A DNA stretch of 64,000 bases, taken from contig CAYMFD010000003.1 in NCBI GenBank assembly GCA_964389475.1, positions 1 through 64,000 on the forward strand. The letters run 5' to 3'. This document shows positions 41,381 through 50,818 of this stretch, in pieces (the stretch's first letter is position 1; every line of letters starts with the position of its first letter). The position numbers and the translations under genes were made by a program. The notes below the pieces were generated by a model. It made no database searches and was not told the origin of the DNA. It was given only the letters and a program-made list of their open reading frames with translations. This stretch comes from CAYMFD01 sp964389475. GTDB taxonomy: Bacteria > Bacteroidota > Bacteroidia > Chitinophagales > Saprospiraceae.

Positions 41381-42814
41381 CTACTGCGCCGATATTCGGA
41401 GTATACGACCAGGCTCCTCCACACCTACGTATAGGTAGCCATCGGCTCCCATCTCGATGCTGCGTACTCGACCAATGCCCTCGAGGATCCGCTCTTCGTG
41501 GATGACTTGCCCGACACTATCGAGGCGTATGCGGCTGATATAGTCAAATCGTAAGGACCCCGTCAGTATATCGCCCTCCCATTGTGAGAACTGGGGCCCA
41601 CGGACGATCGCCATCCCGCTTGGTGCTATCGATGGTACCCAGGTACGCCGTGCATCGACCATGTCCGGGGCACTCGTCTTGTCCGTGAAGGTGGTACCGT
41701 TGTAGTTGATGCCGTAGGAGACGGTCGGCCAGCCGTAGTTCTGTCCCGGTATGACGAGATTGAGCTCATCGCCGCCTCGTGGTCCATGCTCGTGCTCCCA
41801 CAGTTCTCCGCGCTGGCTATCATAGACGAGGCCTTGCGGATTGCGATGCCCGTAAGACCAGATAGAGGGGATGGAGCCGTCCTTCCCCACGAAGGGGTTG
41901 TCCGCAGGGACGGTGCCGTCAAGATTGAGACGGTGGATCTTACCACAGCTATTGGTGAGATACTGCGGGTGATCGTCGCGTTTGCCTCGGTCTCCCACGC
42001 TGATATAGAGATGCCCATCATCATCGAAGACAATCCTAGATCCGAAGTGGTATCGAGTATCGACATACGGCTCTGCGACGAAGATGTCCTTGACATCCGA
42101 GAGTCGATCTCCATCCAGTCTTCCCATGACTAGCGCTGTCGTGCCCTTGTCTTCGTTTACGGCCTTTTTTGAATAGCTAAGGTAGATGATGTTGTTATCC
42201 TCGAAGGCAGGGTGTAGGGCTATGTCAAGGAGGCCTCCTTGGCCGAAGTCCCATACTGGCGGTATGCCCTCAATGCGGACGGCCTCTTGCCCAGGTGCTT
42301 GTACATACACTGACCCGCTCTTGTCGGTGAAGTAGCACGTGCCGCCCTCGTCGACCTTGATGCCCCATGGGATAGCAGCAGCCATTGATACCGTATCGAT
42401 CACGAGTTGATAGTCCTCTTCTTGATAGTATTTAGGGGTCTCAACGATCTCCTCGCCATAGGTGTCCCTATCTGCGATACCGTTGAGTATATAGCTTGTC
42501 AAAGAGTCGATCTGTCTGTCCTCTAGTGCTCCTTCGAAGGCCGGCATCCCTTGCTTGGGCAGACCCTTTTTGATAGATCGTGTGATACTAGCACTGTCGC
42601 TACCTGCCTTCCATTTACGATCAACAAACACTCGAGCATTAGCACCGTGACAGCTCGAACAATACTGCTTAAAAAGGTGCGGTCCACTGTAGGTACTATC
42701 TAGTATACTGCCGGTTGCAGTACTTGATGGGTAGATAGGCTCTGGCGTCAGATAGCTTAAGTCATACGTGCTCCACAGGGTGAGTAGGGTTAAGCTGAGG
42801 TATAGTGCTTTCAT
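41381..42814 (-). CDS. Cytochrome c-PQQ-type sugar dehydrogenase fusion
   Basis: The protein has 477 residues from the ATG at 42814, with an N-terminal export signal (MKALYLSLTLLTLWSTY). A small cytochrome c domain (about 45-115) has heme motif CSSCH at 52-56 and a likely axial Met in KQGMPAF (residue 90). The rest is a six-bladed soluble aldose (glucose/sorbosone) dehydrogenase propeller: PWGIKVDEGG, DIALHPAFEDNNIIYLSYS, SYGHRNPQGLVYD, WEHEHGPRGGDELN, NYGWPTVSYGI. It probably oxidises sugars in the periplasm and passes electrons to its own heme. It has no operon partners. Confidence 0.92.
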   Translation of the reverse strand: MKALYLSLTLLTLWSTYDLSYLTPEPIYPSSTATGSILDSTYSGPHLFKQYCSSCHGANARVFVDRKWKAGSDSASITRSIKKGLPKQGMPAFEGALEDRQIDSLTSYILNGIADRDTYGEEIVETPKYYQEEDYQLVIDTVSMAAAIPWGIKVDEGGTCYFTDKSGSVYVQAPGQEAVRIEGIPPVWDFGQGGLLDIALHPAFEDNNIIYLSYSKKAVNEDKGTTALVMGRLDGDRLSDVKDIFVAEPYVDTRYHFGSRIVFDDDGHLYISVGDRGKRDDHPQYLTNSCGKIHRLNLDGTVPADNPFVGKDGSIPSIWSYGHRNPQGLVYDSQRGELWEHEHGPRGGDELNLVIPGQNYGWPTVSYGINYNGTTFTDKTSAPDMVDARRTWVPSIAPSGMAIVRGPQFSQWEGDILTGSLRFDYISRIRLDSVGQVIHEERILEGIGRVRSIEMGADGYLYVGVEEPGRILRISAQ

Positions 42815-43208
42815 AATTAGGTGCATGGTCGGTGAGATCATACAATGTACGACGAACCTACTGTGTTGTGCAAACGTCGATACTATAATCGAGAATTGCA
42901 TATAAGTGTCGGCAGGGTAGTTAAGGACATATGTACACAGTGATTACTCAAAATCTCGCTGCGGGGATAAAGAAATACACATAAGTTGTACATGACAATA
43001 GATCTGTGACTATGGATCCTCTTGGACACTTACTCTCTTAACCCTGGAGAAGTCAAGATATGTTGTAGAGTCATGCAAAGGATGAGTTTTGGAGAGAGAA
43101 AAGTAACCTGCTATTTATCTAAGAATATCTCTACGCCAGTATTTCTGTCTATCGTCATTTAGGATAGAAATGTCCCTGCTTACTAGTAGGAGTATTTCTT
43201 ATCAGTAG
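42815..43208. other. Long intergenic region, nothing recognised
   Basis: Nearly 400 bases without a convincing ORF. It contains a spaced inverted repeat, ATGTAC (near 42932) and GTACAT (near 42988), and A/T-rich sequence. No full TAnnTTTG box was found close to either flanking gene. Confidence 0.4.
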
Positions 43209-44198
43209 TTACTCCATTGCAACCTCAAGCATCACATCCCGACCAGTTGCTATGTCTGCAGCCGTATTTTCTATCGTGATATCAGGCTCTACACCTGGCT
43301 CTATCGATGCCCCTGTCTTATCTATAAAGTCACTGACGGATACGGCGACCAGCCACCCATTGGATAGTTGGTAGCCTAGGTTGCCACCACCTCCGCCACC
43401 AGTAATCTGCCCTACAAGCTTCACATTTGGTAGGCCCTTCATCATTGCTGCAAAGTAGGAAGTAGCGGAGTAGGAGCCACGATTGATCAGTACATTGACG
43501 GGTATGTCAAAGTGGAAAGTAGGGTCAGGATAGGCCTTGATGGGCAGTAGGTCAGAGACGTCATCATGTGCAGGACCAGCCTTCTCTATGTATGAGCCTA
43601 GGGTCGTCTCCTCTGTGACTAGGATGCCGAGGAGGTCAGGGATGGCATTAGAGTCGCCGCCACTATTGTTACGTACATCGATGATGACCTTAGAGACCTC
43701 TAGTGCTGCCATCTGCTCAAAGATCGATCGGAATGCACCGTACCGGTTGAAGTCACGGAGGTAGATGTAGCCGATGCTGTCTTGGATGGTACCCCAGTAA
43801 AGGTTGCCTTGGCTGCCCAGCGAGTCCGTCACGTAGGTGTCTTTGATGAGCCGGTCGTCAAAGTGGATCTCATATCCCTGGCGGAATGGATGTGTCAGTG
43901 CCCTCTTCTGGGGACTTTCCAGCCTATTGTGGCTGTCTCTGAGCTCTAGTAGAGCCCCCTCCATCGCCGAGAAGAGCTCCTCGTCCGTTGTATTATTGTT
44001 ACTTATCATAGCGCTGTAGGCATTATATACCGCTATCCAGTCTACGTCTTTCTCGTCAAAGTATATATAGTTTTCGTCTACCCAGTTCCAGAATTCTAAG
44101 AATAGGGCTGAGGCGTCCTGGTTAGCTTCTGACTGAGTACTAGCGCAAGCGGTGCATAGTGTAGCGATGAGTAGGATGCATAGTATTCGATGTGTCAT
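43209..44198 (-). CDS. S41 family peptidase, lipoprotein
   Basis: The 329-residue lipoprotein (ILLIATLCTAC, lipobox Cys18) has an N-terminal helical cap (about 25-95, LFLEFWNWVDENYIYFDEKD). The S41 core has VIIDVRNNSGGDSNAIPDLL at about 171-190, the nucleophile region NRGSYSATSYFAAMM near 239-253, and LVGQITGGGGGGN near 261-273. The PDZ domain usual in Ctp proteases is short or absent, as in the S41B Tricorn-like group. It probably cleaves envelope or surface proteins. It is 24 nt downstream of a barrel-like gene and likely cotranscribed. Confidence 0.87.
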   Translation of the reverse strand: MTHRILCILLIATLCTACASTQSEANQDASALFLEFWNWVDENYIYFDEKDVDWIAVYNAYSAMISNNNTTDEELFSAMEGALLELRDSHNRLESPQKRALTHPFRQGYEIHFDDRLIKDTYVTDSLGSQGNLYWGTIQDSIGYIYLRDFNRYGAFRSIFEQMAALEVSKVIIDVRNNSGGDSNAIPDLLGILVTEETTLGSYIEKAGPAHDDVSDLLPIKAYPDPTFHFDIPVNVLINRGSYSATSYFAAMMKGLPNVKLVGQITGGGGGGNLGYQLSNGWLVAVSVSDFIDKTGASIEPGVEPDITIENTAADIATGRDVMLEVAME

Positions 44199-44222
44199 AG
44201 TGTATGATGTTTAGGAGGTCGA

Positions 44223-45053
44223 TTAGTGGATGTAAGAGGCGCCGACATATATGTCGTGGGTATGCGTATGTAGAGCCTTACCTTGAGTATTGGCGTATAG
44301 GACATCAGCATTGTAATCGATGCTGAACATCACTTTGTCACTGAGGTAAAAGAATACTCCCATCTCTAGTCTAAAGCTGCGTACAGCATTGATCGTCCTT
44401 ACCTTGCCACTTCGTAATAGTGGACCTGCCATACCGGCTCGTGTCGGGGAGAATGTGTAAGCTTGTAAGTATCGCTCGGGGTATGGGTGACCGTAGGCGG
44501 GCTGGATCATGTAGGATAGTAGTGCCGCTTGCCCACTTACAGAATAGCCGATATCTCCCCCTTTAGGTGCTGAAATCGGACTGGAATAGGTAAGTCTGGG
44601 TCCTATCGACTGACCGATGTGGTAGGCGATAGGATTGTTATTGTAAAGAGCTGTACGAGTAGATGGAAAATTGAGTAGGGTGCTATGATCGATAAATCCA
44701 CCCACCCATATGCCAGTCTGTACCTGTCTCTCGTAAGAGTAGTATATGGCGGGTTTTATAGACCGCAAGGATAGTAGTGAGCCACTATTGCTGTTGATTG
44801 AGGTAAACTGCATACGGATTTGGCTGATGCGCTTTTCGCTAGTCTGTCTGTAGCCTACTTCATACTTGGGACTCCATGCATGTTGAGCGACGGCACTCAT
44901 CCGATGGTCTTGTATGTGAGTGTGCGAGAGGCCGATACGTACGGTGGCAGTTCTGATATTGTTCGCGACGTCTTGGCCCATCGTTGGGCTGGTGATAAGA
45001 GGTAGACTCATGGCAGTAAGAGTCCAGCTGAGGTATTGTAGTATTGATTTCAT
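44223..45053 (-). CDS. Putative outer membrane beta-barrel protein
   Basis: The 276-residue protein has a signal peptide (LSWTLTAMSLPLITSPTMGQ) and alternating strands: TATVRIGLSHTHIQ, YEVGYRQTSEKRISQIRMQF, AIYYSYERQVQTGIWVGGFI, FRLEMGVFFYLSDKVMFSID, closing with DIYVGASYIH. The layout suggests an 8-12-stranded barrel. No named family is recognised. It sits between the LytTR regulator and the S41 protease gene on the same strand, with 24 nt to the protease gene; it may be a substrate or target of that unit. Confidence 0.65.
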   Translation of the reverse strand: MKSILQYLSWTLTAMSLPLITSPTMGQDVANNIRTATVRIGLSHTHIQDHRMSAVAQHAWSPKYEVGYRQTSEKRISQIRMQFTSINSNSGSLLSLRSIKPAIYYSYERQVQTGIWVGGFIDHSTLLNFPSTRTALYNNNPIAYHIGQSIGPRLTYSSPISAPKGGDIGYSVSGQAALLSYMIQPAYGHPYPERYLQAYTFSPTRAGMAGPLLRSGKVRTINAVRSFRLEMGVFFYLSDKVMFSIDYNADVLYANTQGKALHTHTHDIYVGASYIH

Positions 45054-45185
45054 GACCGCAATATGCAGGTCCGTCTGGCTTCTAGCAAGTCATCGTGACG
45101 GTCTGCAGTCTTTTGGGGTGGATGGTAAGTTTCCGTCTATCCCTGAGGATTGCTATTCGTCACAAGTTTGCTGTTTATCAGGTGT

Positions 45186-45998
45186 TTACAACATTTTTCT
45201 TAATTCCGCTACTTTACTGCGAGAGACAGGTACCTGTTTTTGTGTACCAGCAATTGAGAGTTTGGCGTTGGTGATATTGCCACTTATTTCTGTGACTCTG
45301 GATAGATTGACGACGTACTGTCGATGTACCTTTAGAAATGAATCGTCGAGCTGTGCAGCCACGTCTGTCAGTGTATTGCGCAGCATCTTTCTGGCCACGA
45401 GGTCACCGTCGGCTAGATGGAGGATCACATAGTTATCGTTGCTCTGTACGAATAGGAGATTGGCCGCTACTACCTGTGAGACTTCGTCCTTGTTGCGACC
45501 AGTTATACGAAGGAAGTCAATACGACTATCACCCACGTCATGGTCACTATCTCCATAGCGTACTTCTCGATACTTAACATAGATAACGGCATAGTAGCCG
45601 AGCATGGGTACAAGTGCTACCGATGAAGCGTACATTAAGAAGTACAAGCTAGAAGACAGACTAGGCGTAATACCAAAGACAACCTGCCAATAGATGAAGC
45701 AGCCTGTAATAGAGAAAAGCAGACAGCTGAATACATAGAAGACCTCATGCAAGACCGTCCATCGGTCTATTACTCTAACAGGAAGGAGAGCCGTTACTAT
45801 GTAGTGGTAGACAGTGCCGACTATAAGTGAAACGATCCCATAGCCAGCAAGTATCAATGATTTGTGTTGATGAGAAAAACTACTCGTACCAAAGGGTTCA
45901 AATACAATCAAGATGAAAGCCACACTAGCAGCAATCACAGAGAGGACACCTACAAAAGTGCGGTTGCTAGACTTGGGAAAGGGTACTTGGTGGATCAT
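45186..45998 (-). CDS. LytTR-domain DNA-binding protein with membrane N terminus
   Basis: The protein has 270 residues from the ATG at 45998. Four membrane helices occupy about 10-150 (FVGVLSVIAASVAFILIVF, LILAGYGIVSLIVGTVYHYI, VFSCLLFSITGCFIYW, YASSVALVPMLGYYAVIYV). A LytTR domain (about 178-270) follows: LLFVQSNDNYVILHLADGD, LTDVAAQLDDSFLKVHRQYV, VNLSRVTEISGN. It is a one-component membrane regulator, common in Bacteroidota. It probably regulates the following barrel and S41 genes, inferred from position only. Confidence 0.9.
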   Translation of the reverse strand: MIHQVPFPKSSNRTFVGVLSVIAASVAFILIVFEPFGTSSFSHQHKSLILAGYGIVSLIVGTVYHYIVTALLPVRVIDRWTVLHEVFYVFSCLLFSITGCFIYWQVVFGITPSLSSSLYFLMYASSVALVPMLGYYAVIYVKYREVRYGDSDHDVGDSRIDFLRITGRNKDEVSQVVAANLLFVQSNDNYVILHLADGDLVARKMLRNTLTDVAAQLDDSFLKVHRQYVVNLSRVTEISGNITNAKLSIAGTQKQVPVSRSKVAELRKML

Positions 45999-46077
45999 CG
46001 TAGTAGGTTGCAAAATAGAAAAAGGCCGAGCAACTACTGTCACTCGACCACCTATATCGTTACGAATTATTATCGAT

Positions 46078-47601
46078 CTATCCTCTCGGCACCATGCTAA
46101 ACTCTACACGGCGGTTGAGGCTACGACCACTCAGCGTATTATTATCTGAGATAGGTCTCGTCTCCCCGTATCCTACATAGGTCATGCGGTTGATGTCGAT
46201 GCCTTGACTGCTTAAGTACTCGTAGCAGGCTCTAGCACGTCGCTCACTTAGGGACTGGTTAGATGATGCCTTACCGGTATTATCGGTATGGCCACTGATC
46301 ACTAGGTTGTAGTCCGGGTAGCGAGATAGGATACGAGCGATCTGGTCGAGTACGCTGTAGCTGCTAGACTTAAGCGAAGCTTTGCCAGTGTCGAACTCTA
46401 CCGCACGCATAGCTACATCTAGTGTATTGCGATCTTCTTTTTTGATCTCAGGACATCCGCCTGTAGATACAGGACCAGCACTATTAGGACACTTGTCACG
46501 ACCATCATCTATACCGTCACCATCGGTATCAGGACATCCGCCGTATACCTGTAGACCTGGCTTGTAGGGGCACTTGTCCTCGAAGTCTTTGACACCGTCA
46601 CCGTCTGCATCTGGGCAGCCTTGTGCTGTAGCAGCACCAGCATTATCAGGACAGAGGTCTTCGTTGTCTGGTACACCATCGTTGTCACGGTCATTTGCAG
46701 ACCTAGTTTCTGGGCAGCCATTATTAGCCGCTGTACCCGCCATGTTAGGACAGTTGTCTACGCTGTTAGGTACTCCGTCACCATCGGTATCTAGATCTGG
46801 GCAGCCGTTGTTGGCACGCGTACCTGCCTCATTAGGGCAGTCATCTGCATTGTCTGCTATGCCGTCACCATCGGTATCTGGGCAGCCACCGAATGCTATA
46901 AGTCCTGCTACTTCTGGGCAGTCATCCTCCCTATCAGCTAGACCATCGCCATCACTATCAGGGCAGCCCATGAGTTCCATAGGACCTGCTAGTTGCGGAC
47001 ACTTATCCTTATCGTCTGGGGTGCCATCGAGGTCGGTATCCATCACCTGCATCGTCGTATCTGTCAGTCCACCACCGAGGTAGTGGGTAAAGCCTATTGC
47101 GTGGTGTAGATTATTACGGTCGTCAGCGAGGGCCAGTCTGAACTCACTCTGGTAGTTGACATAGGTCTTGTCTGCCACCTTAAAGTGTAGACCTAGACCT
47201 ACCGGTGCCTGTACGTTAAAGTCACCCTCAAACTCCATCACAGCACCTAGTCCACCCATGATGTATGGGGTGATGATACTGTTAGGCTTGGGGAAGTAGT
47301 ACTGGACCTGGGCATCTAGACCGACGATGGCCTTGCGTAGTTGCTCGATATTGTCAGCCTGTTGGACAACTCCTACCTTTAGGGGGACAACTAGGTTGAG
47401 CTTATCTTGGAGAGGCTTGGTGTAGCCGATCTCCCAGCCATGCGTATACTGCTGAAAGTTGGTGATCTCACCTCCATTTTGACTCTGGTAGTCCATGAAA
47501 AGCTTCTTAAAGCTGAGGCCATGCTCTAGACCAGGATCTTGTGACCATGCTGCTGTTGCTCCTATAAAGCAAAAGCCTACGAGTAGAATTAATTTACGCA
47601 T
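46078..47601 (-). CDS. OmpA-family porin with type-3 calcium repeats
   Basis: The protein has 507 residues starting at the ATG at 47601 (MRKLILLVGFCFIGATAAWS). An N-terminal barrel domain (about 25-180) has KLNLVVPLKVGVVQQ and ITPYIMGGLGAVMEF. Next are seven thrombospondin type-3-like repeats of DxDGDGxxDxxDxCP (about 190-375), rich in Asp for calcium binding. The C-terminal OmpA domain has VEFDTGKASLKSSSY, LVISGHTDNTGKASSNQSLS, ERRARACYEYLSSQGI and NRRVEFSM. It is an outer-membrane protein bridging to peptidoglycan. A -7 box lies at 47675-47682. Confidence 0.94.
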   Translation of the reverse strand: MRKLILLVGFCFIGATAAWSQDPGLEHGLSFKKLFMDYQSQNGGEITNFQQYTHGWEIGYTKPLQDKLNLVVPLKVGVVQQADNIEQLRKAIVGLDAQVQYYFPKPNSIITPYIMGGLGAVMEFEGDFNVQAPVGLGLHFKVADKTYVNYQSEFRLALADDRNNLHHAIGFTHYLGGGLTDTTMQVMDTDLDGTPDDKDKCPQLAGPMELMGCPDSDGDGLADREDDCPEVAGLIAFGGCPDTDGDGIADNADDCPNEAGTRANNGCPDLDTDGDGVPNSVDNCPNMAGTAANNGCPETRSANDRDNDGVPDNEDLCPDNAGAATAQGCPDADGDGVKDFEDKCPYKPGLQVYGGCPDTDGDGIDDGRDKCPNSAGPVSTGGCPEIKKEDRNTLDVAMRAVEFDTGKASLKSSSYSVLDQIARILSRYPDYNLVISGHTDNTGKASSNQSLSERRARACYEYLSSQGIDINRMTYVGYGETRPISDNNTLSGRSLNRRVEFSMVPRG

Positions 47602-47924
47602 CAATCTATATTTACAAGCTAATTATTTATCAATCAATATCTTTACATATGTCAATTAAGTTGCATACGTAATGCAAAGGTAGTAAATATATTGGCTACT
47701 TAGGATGTGGGTATACCCTGATATCTTCCGCAATGATGACTGCTCCTACTCATGCAGCCATAAGAGAGGTGCACGACAAGGGTGCAGGTAGCGTTGAGTA
47801 GGGGTAGATTGTTTGGTGTCGCTACTTGTCAATTGGCCTTTTGAGCAAAGGGATTTTACTTTGGGAGTCTTGATAAGCTGTAAGATCTATGGGACCTCTG
47901 TTGCCGTTAAATCTTAAGCGTATC
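47602..47924. other. Intergenic region upstream of the OmpA gene
   Basis: About 320 bases that hold the -7 box at 47675-47682 and an A/T-rich leader of about 70 nt. The part from 47690 to 47924 shows no ORF or structure that I could support. Confidence 0.45.
47675..47682 (-). promoter_or_regulatory. -7 box TACCTTTG for the OmpA gene
   Basis: This is a full TAnnTTTG match on the minus strand, 73 nt before the ATG, implying a leader of roughly 65-70 nt. The long A/T-rich leader is unlike the short leaders at other genes in this window. Confidence 0.55.
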
Positions 47925-48434
47925 TCAGTTACTGTTGACCGATTCAAACAGTCCTGTTTTTCTGTTTTTGCGGACCTTATCCCAGTCAAAGTATCGGCCA
48001 TTCATACAGACAAAAACACCAGGTGGTAGTACTTGGGCGAAAGCCAGGGCTGCACCTAGATTGAAGAATCCATCACTAGAGCTACCAAAGGCGTAGGGTA
48101 CCATGGCCCCAGTGAGGACGATCGTCTTGTCCGTAATGTCAGCATGGGCAAGTGCTCGGGCGGTATCCACCATCGTATCGGTACCGTGGGTGATCAAGAT
48201 ATTTTGATGCTTGGATCGCTTACAGTTGTGCAGTATGATCTCTAGGTCACTATCCGTGATATCTAGGCTGTCCACCATCATCAGGGTCTTGACATCGACG
48301 TCGAGGGTACTCCTACCTCGATCAAACATATCATTGAGGTGTGTATCCTTAAAGTACAGTTCACCAGTGATGTAGTTATACTCTTTATCAAAGGTGCCGC
48401 CGGTGACGAAGACTTGGATTGTTTCTGTGATCAT
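47925..48434 (-). CDS. Short asparaginase-domain protein
   Basis: The 169-residue protein corresponds to the N-terminal domain of type I/II L-asparaginases: VFVTGGTFDKEYNYITGE near 8-25 (first catalytic Thr region TGGTFD), ILITHGTDTMVDTARAL near 80-96 (second Thr motif HGTDT), and VLTGAMVPYAFGSSSDGFFN. The C-terminal domain (about 150 residues) is absent. Stand-alone proteins of this size are widespread in Bacteroidota and appear intact, not truncated. Enzymatic activity is uncertain. It is divergent from the aminotransferase gene. Confidence 0.88.
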   Translation of the reverse strand: MITETIQVFVTGGTFDKEYNYITGELYFKDTHLNDMFDRGRSTLDVDVKTLMMVDSLDITDSDLEIILHNCKRSKHQNILITHGTDTMVDTARALAHADITDKTIVLTGAMVPYAFGSSSDGFFNLGAALAFAQVLPPGVFVCMNGRYFDWDKVRKNRKTGLFESVNSN

Positions 48435-48550
48435 ATCTGGGTAGGTGCATCTAGGTTTATAGAGACCTCTAAAGTAGTGTTTGTGTTAATAGTTGTACCA
48501 CGATCGGACTGCTACTTACAATTGATAGTCGATCTATCACTTCGGTCGCT

Positions 48551-48558
48551 TACATTTG
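48551..48558 (+). promoter_or_regulatory. -7 box TACATTTG for the aminotransferase gene
   Basis: This is a full TAnnTTTG match 21 nt before the ATG at 48580. A TTG at 48522-48524 lies at a spacing of 26 nt, longer than usual. Confidence 0.5.
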
Positions 48559-48579
48559 TCTACATAAATAACTTGTATC

Positions 48580-49788
48580 ATGGCAGCACATCCTGACTAT
48601 ATGCTCTCTCGTAAGCTGAGTACCCTTGGCGAATCAGCTACTATCAAAATGGCACAGAAAGCTAGAGACCTCAAGTCCAAAGGACATGACGTTATCAGTC
48701 TTACCCTAGGGGAGCCAGACTTTGATACGCCAGACTTCATCAAGGAAGCCGCCATGCAGGCATTACGTGATGGCTACACCAAGTACACACCTGTGCCTGG
48801 CCTACTAGAGTTTAGAGAGGCGATTAGTCGCAAGTTTAAACGAGACAACGATCTCGACTACGGGGTAGGGGAGATCGTAGTAAGCAATGGCGCCAAGCAG
48901 ACGATCGCCAATGTATGCCTAGCCCTACTAGATCCTGAGGACGAGGTCATCGTATTTACCCCGTACTGGGTGAGTTACTATGAGATCATAAAGTTCGCAA
49001 CGGGTACTCCCGTCAAGCTAGCTGCGGGTATAGAGCAAGACTTTAAGGTCACGGCAGATCAATTACGCGATGCGATTACACCGCATACCAAGGCGCTGAT
49101 ATTTAGTTCGCCATGTAACCCTACGGGGTCCGTGTATACAGAAAAGGAATTGCGAGAGATAGCCGATGTACTAGCAGATCATCCGCGTATCGTTGTGATC
49201 AGCGATGAGATATATGAGCACATCAATTTCACGGCCAAGCACTTTAGTATAGGCAGTCTACCAGCGCTTAAGGATCGTGTGGTAACTGTCAATGGTATGT
49301 CCAAGGGTTTTGCCATGACGGGCTGGAGGCTAGGATACATGGGAGCACCAGCATACATAGCGTCGGCCTGTGCTAAGATACAGGGCCAGTTCACGAGTGG
49401 GGCCACTTCGTTTGGTCAGAAAGCTGCTGCTGTGGCACTCGATGCACCGCTAGATGAGTCTCACCGCATGAGGGATGCATTCTTGCAGCGGAGGTCTTTG
49501 GTAGTTGATGGCCTCAAGGCAATACCTGGTGTCAAGGCCAATGTGCCACAAGGAGCATTTTACGCTTTTCCCGATGTAGCCGCCTACTTCGGCGAGTCCG
49601 ATGGCAGTACCATTATCGACAATAGCGAAGACCTAGCCGAATACCTGCTAGAATCCGCCCATGTAGGCGTCGTTGCAGGCTCAGCCTTCGGGGCGGATAA
49701 CTGTATACGTCTTAGCTATGCTGCCAGTGAGCAAGACCTCACCGAGGCGATAGCACGTATCAGCGCAGCACTGGGTAGACTTAAGTAG
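48580..49788 (+). CDS. PLP-dependent aminotransferase (aspartate aminotransferase class I)
   Basis: The 402-residue fold-type I aminotransferase has VISLTLGEPDFDTPDFIKEA (about 36-55), SNGAKQTIANVCLALLDPED, SSPCNPTGSVYTEKEL near 176-191, the Schiff-base lysine in VNGMSKGFAMTGWRLGYM near 239, and FGADNCIRLSYA at the C terminus (the carboxylate-binding Arg). This is the Thermus-type (Ib) aspartate/prephenate aminotransferase group. It stands alone between divergent and convergent neighbours. Confidence 0.94.
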   Translation: MAAHPDYMLSRKLSTLGESATIKMAQKARDLKSKGHDVISLTLGEPDFDTPDFIKEAAMQALRDGYTKYTPVPGLLEFREAISRKFKRDNDLDYGVGEIVVSNGAKQTIANVCLALLDPEDEVIVFTPYWVSYYEIIKFATGTPVKLAAGIEQDFKVTADQLRDAITPHTKALIFSSPCNPTGSVYTEKELREIADVLADHPRIVVISDEIYEHINFTAKHFSIGSLPALKDRVVTVNGMSKGFAMTGWRLGYMGAPAYIASACAKIQGQFTSGATSFGQKAAAVALDAPLDESHRMRDAFLQRRSLVVDGLKAIPGVKANVPQGAFYAFPDVAAYFGESDGSTIIDNSEDLAEYLLESAHVGVVAGSAFGADNCIRLSYAASEQDLTEAIARISAALGRLK

Positions 49789-49798
49789 GTGCCCTTGC

Positions 49799-50731
49799 TT
49801 ATTCTTCTTCGATAATAGCGTCATCTACGATCTCGCTACCATCACCGTCTACGTCAGAGAATCCGGCAGCCTTGATCGTGCCATCATCATTAGGTAAGTC
49901 TAGTAGGCCGCCAGTGGTCGCCGCCTCGGTAGGCTCGATGATCTTGGGCGAGTCGTCAAAGGCATTGTGGTCACCACCTGCCCATTGGTTAGCTTTCTCA
50001 AAAAAGTCGTCCGTACCCTCTAGCAGTGATCCGCCAGCGTCGACCGTATCGTCTGCAAAGTCTTTTTTAGGAGTAGCTGCTTCTTCCGCCGCCATCTCCT
50101 GAGCCTTGGCCATCGTCTCGTCGAACTTATCGCTGATCTTATCAGAGGCCTCTAGGGCCTTTTCGGCGAGTTTCTCCTTAGCATCAAGTACTCTTTCACC
50201 CAGTTTTTCTGAGGCTGTAGCACCAGTGGCTAATACTTTTTCACCGACAGACTCACTTACAGACTTTGCTTTTTCTACGAATGCCTCTCCTGCATCCAGT
50301 ACCTTATCACCTACAGATTCTGATAGGTCGGCGGCTTTTTTGACGAGGGGATTGTCAGCTGCTTTTTCTGATAGCTCACTTGCAGCATCTTTTCCCTTAT
50401 CAAACCAAGCTTCGGCTTTATCACTCACATCGTCCATGACATCACCGGCTCTGTCCTTGAGGTCGCCGAGTAAGTCGCTGCCCTTGTCCGTAGCGTCACC
50501 GAGTAGGTCCTGCCCCTTGCTGAGTAGGTCATCGCCGCCCTCTAGTACGGCATCGCGTAGACTAGCGGTACCCTCGCTGAGCTTGTCGCCTGCATCACTT
50601 GCTACATCTTTTGCTTTTTTTGCTAAATCAGTAGCATTTTCTTTGGCATATGTACCCGCCTTATCTGCAGCAGATTTGGTGACAGATTCGGTAACGAAGA
50701 GTAGGCGCTTAAGAGAACTGAATAATCCCAT
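49799..50731 (-). CDS. LEA-like repetitive amphipathic protein
   Basis: The protein has 310 residues from the ATG at 50731 (MGLFSSLKRLLFVTESVTKS). About 200 residues of short Ala/Lys/Asp/Glu repeats follow, with 11-residue periodicity (DLAKKAKDVAS, KLSEGTASLRD, DKGSDLLGDLKDRAGDVMD, EKLGERVLDAKEKLAEKALE). These resemble group-3 late-embryogenesis-abundant and apolipoprotein-like helices. The tail is acidic and ends IIEEE. No signal peptide. Such proteins often bind membranes or protect against desiccation; no experiment is implied. It is convergent with the aminotransferase and divergent from the coiled-coil gene. Confidence 0.75.
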   Translation of the reverse strand: MGLFSSLKRLLFVTESVTKSAADKAGTYAKENATDLAKKAKDVASDAGDKLSEGTASLRDAVLEGGDDLLSKGQDLLGDATDKGSDLLGDLKDRAGDVMDDVSDKAEAWFDKGKDAASELSEKAADNPLVKKAADLSESVGDKVLDAGEAFVEKAKSVSESVGEKVLATGATASEKLGERVLDAKEKLAEKALEASDKISDKFDETMAKAQEMAAEEAATPKKDFADDTVDAGGSLLEGTDDFFEKANQWAGGDHNAFDDSPKIIEPTEAATTGGLLDLPNDDGTIKAAGFSDVDGDGSEIVDDAIIEEE

Positions 50732-50818
50732 AGTTTGGCTATATTTTTGAATATTAAGAACTTGGTTGACATCCACCATTGGTCCGATGCTCAGCTTCAA
50801 AAATAGACTATAACCGCG

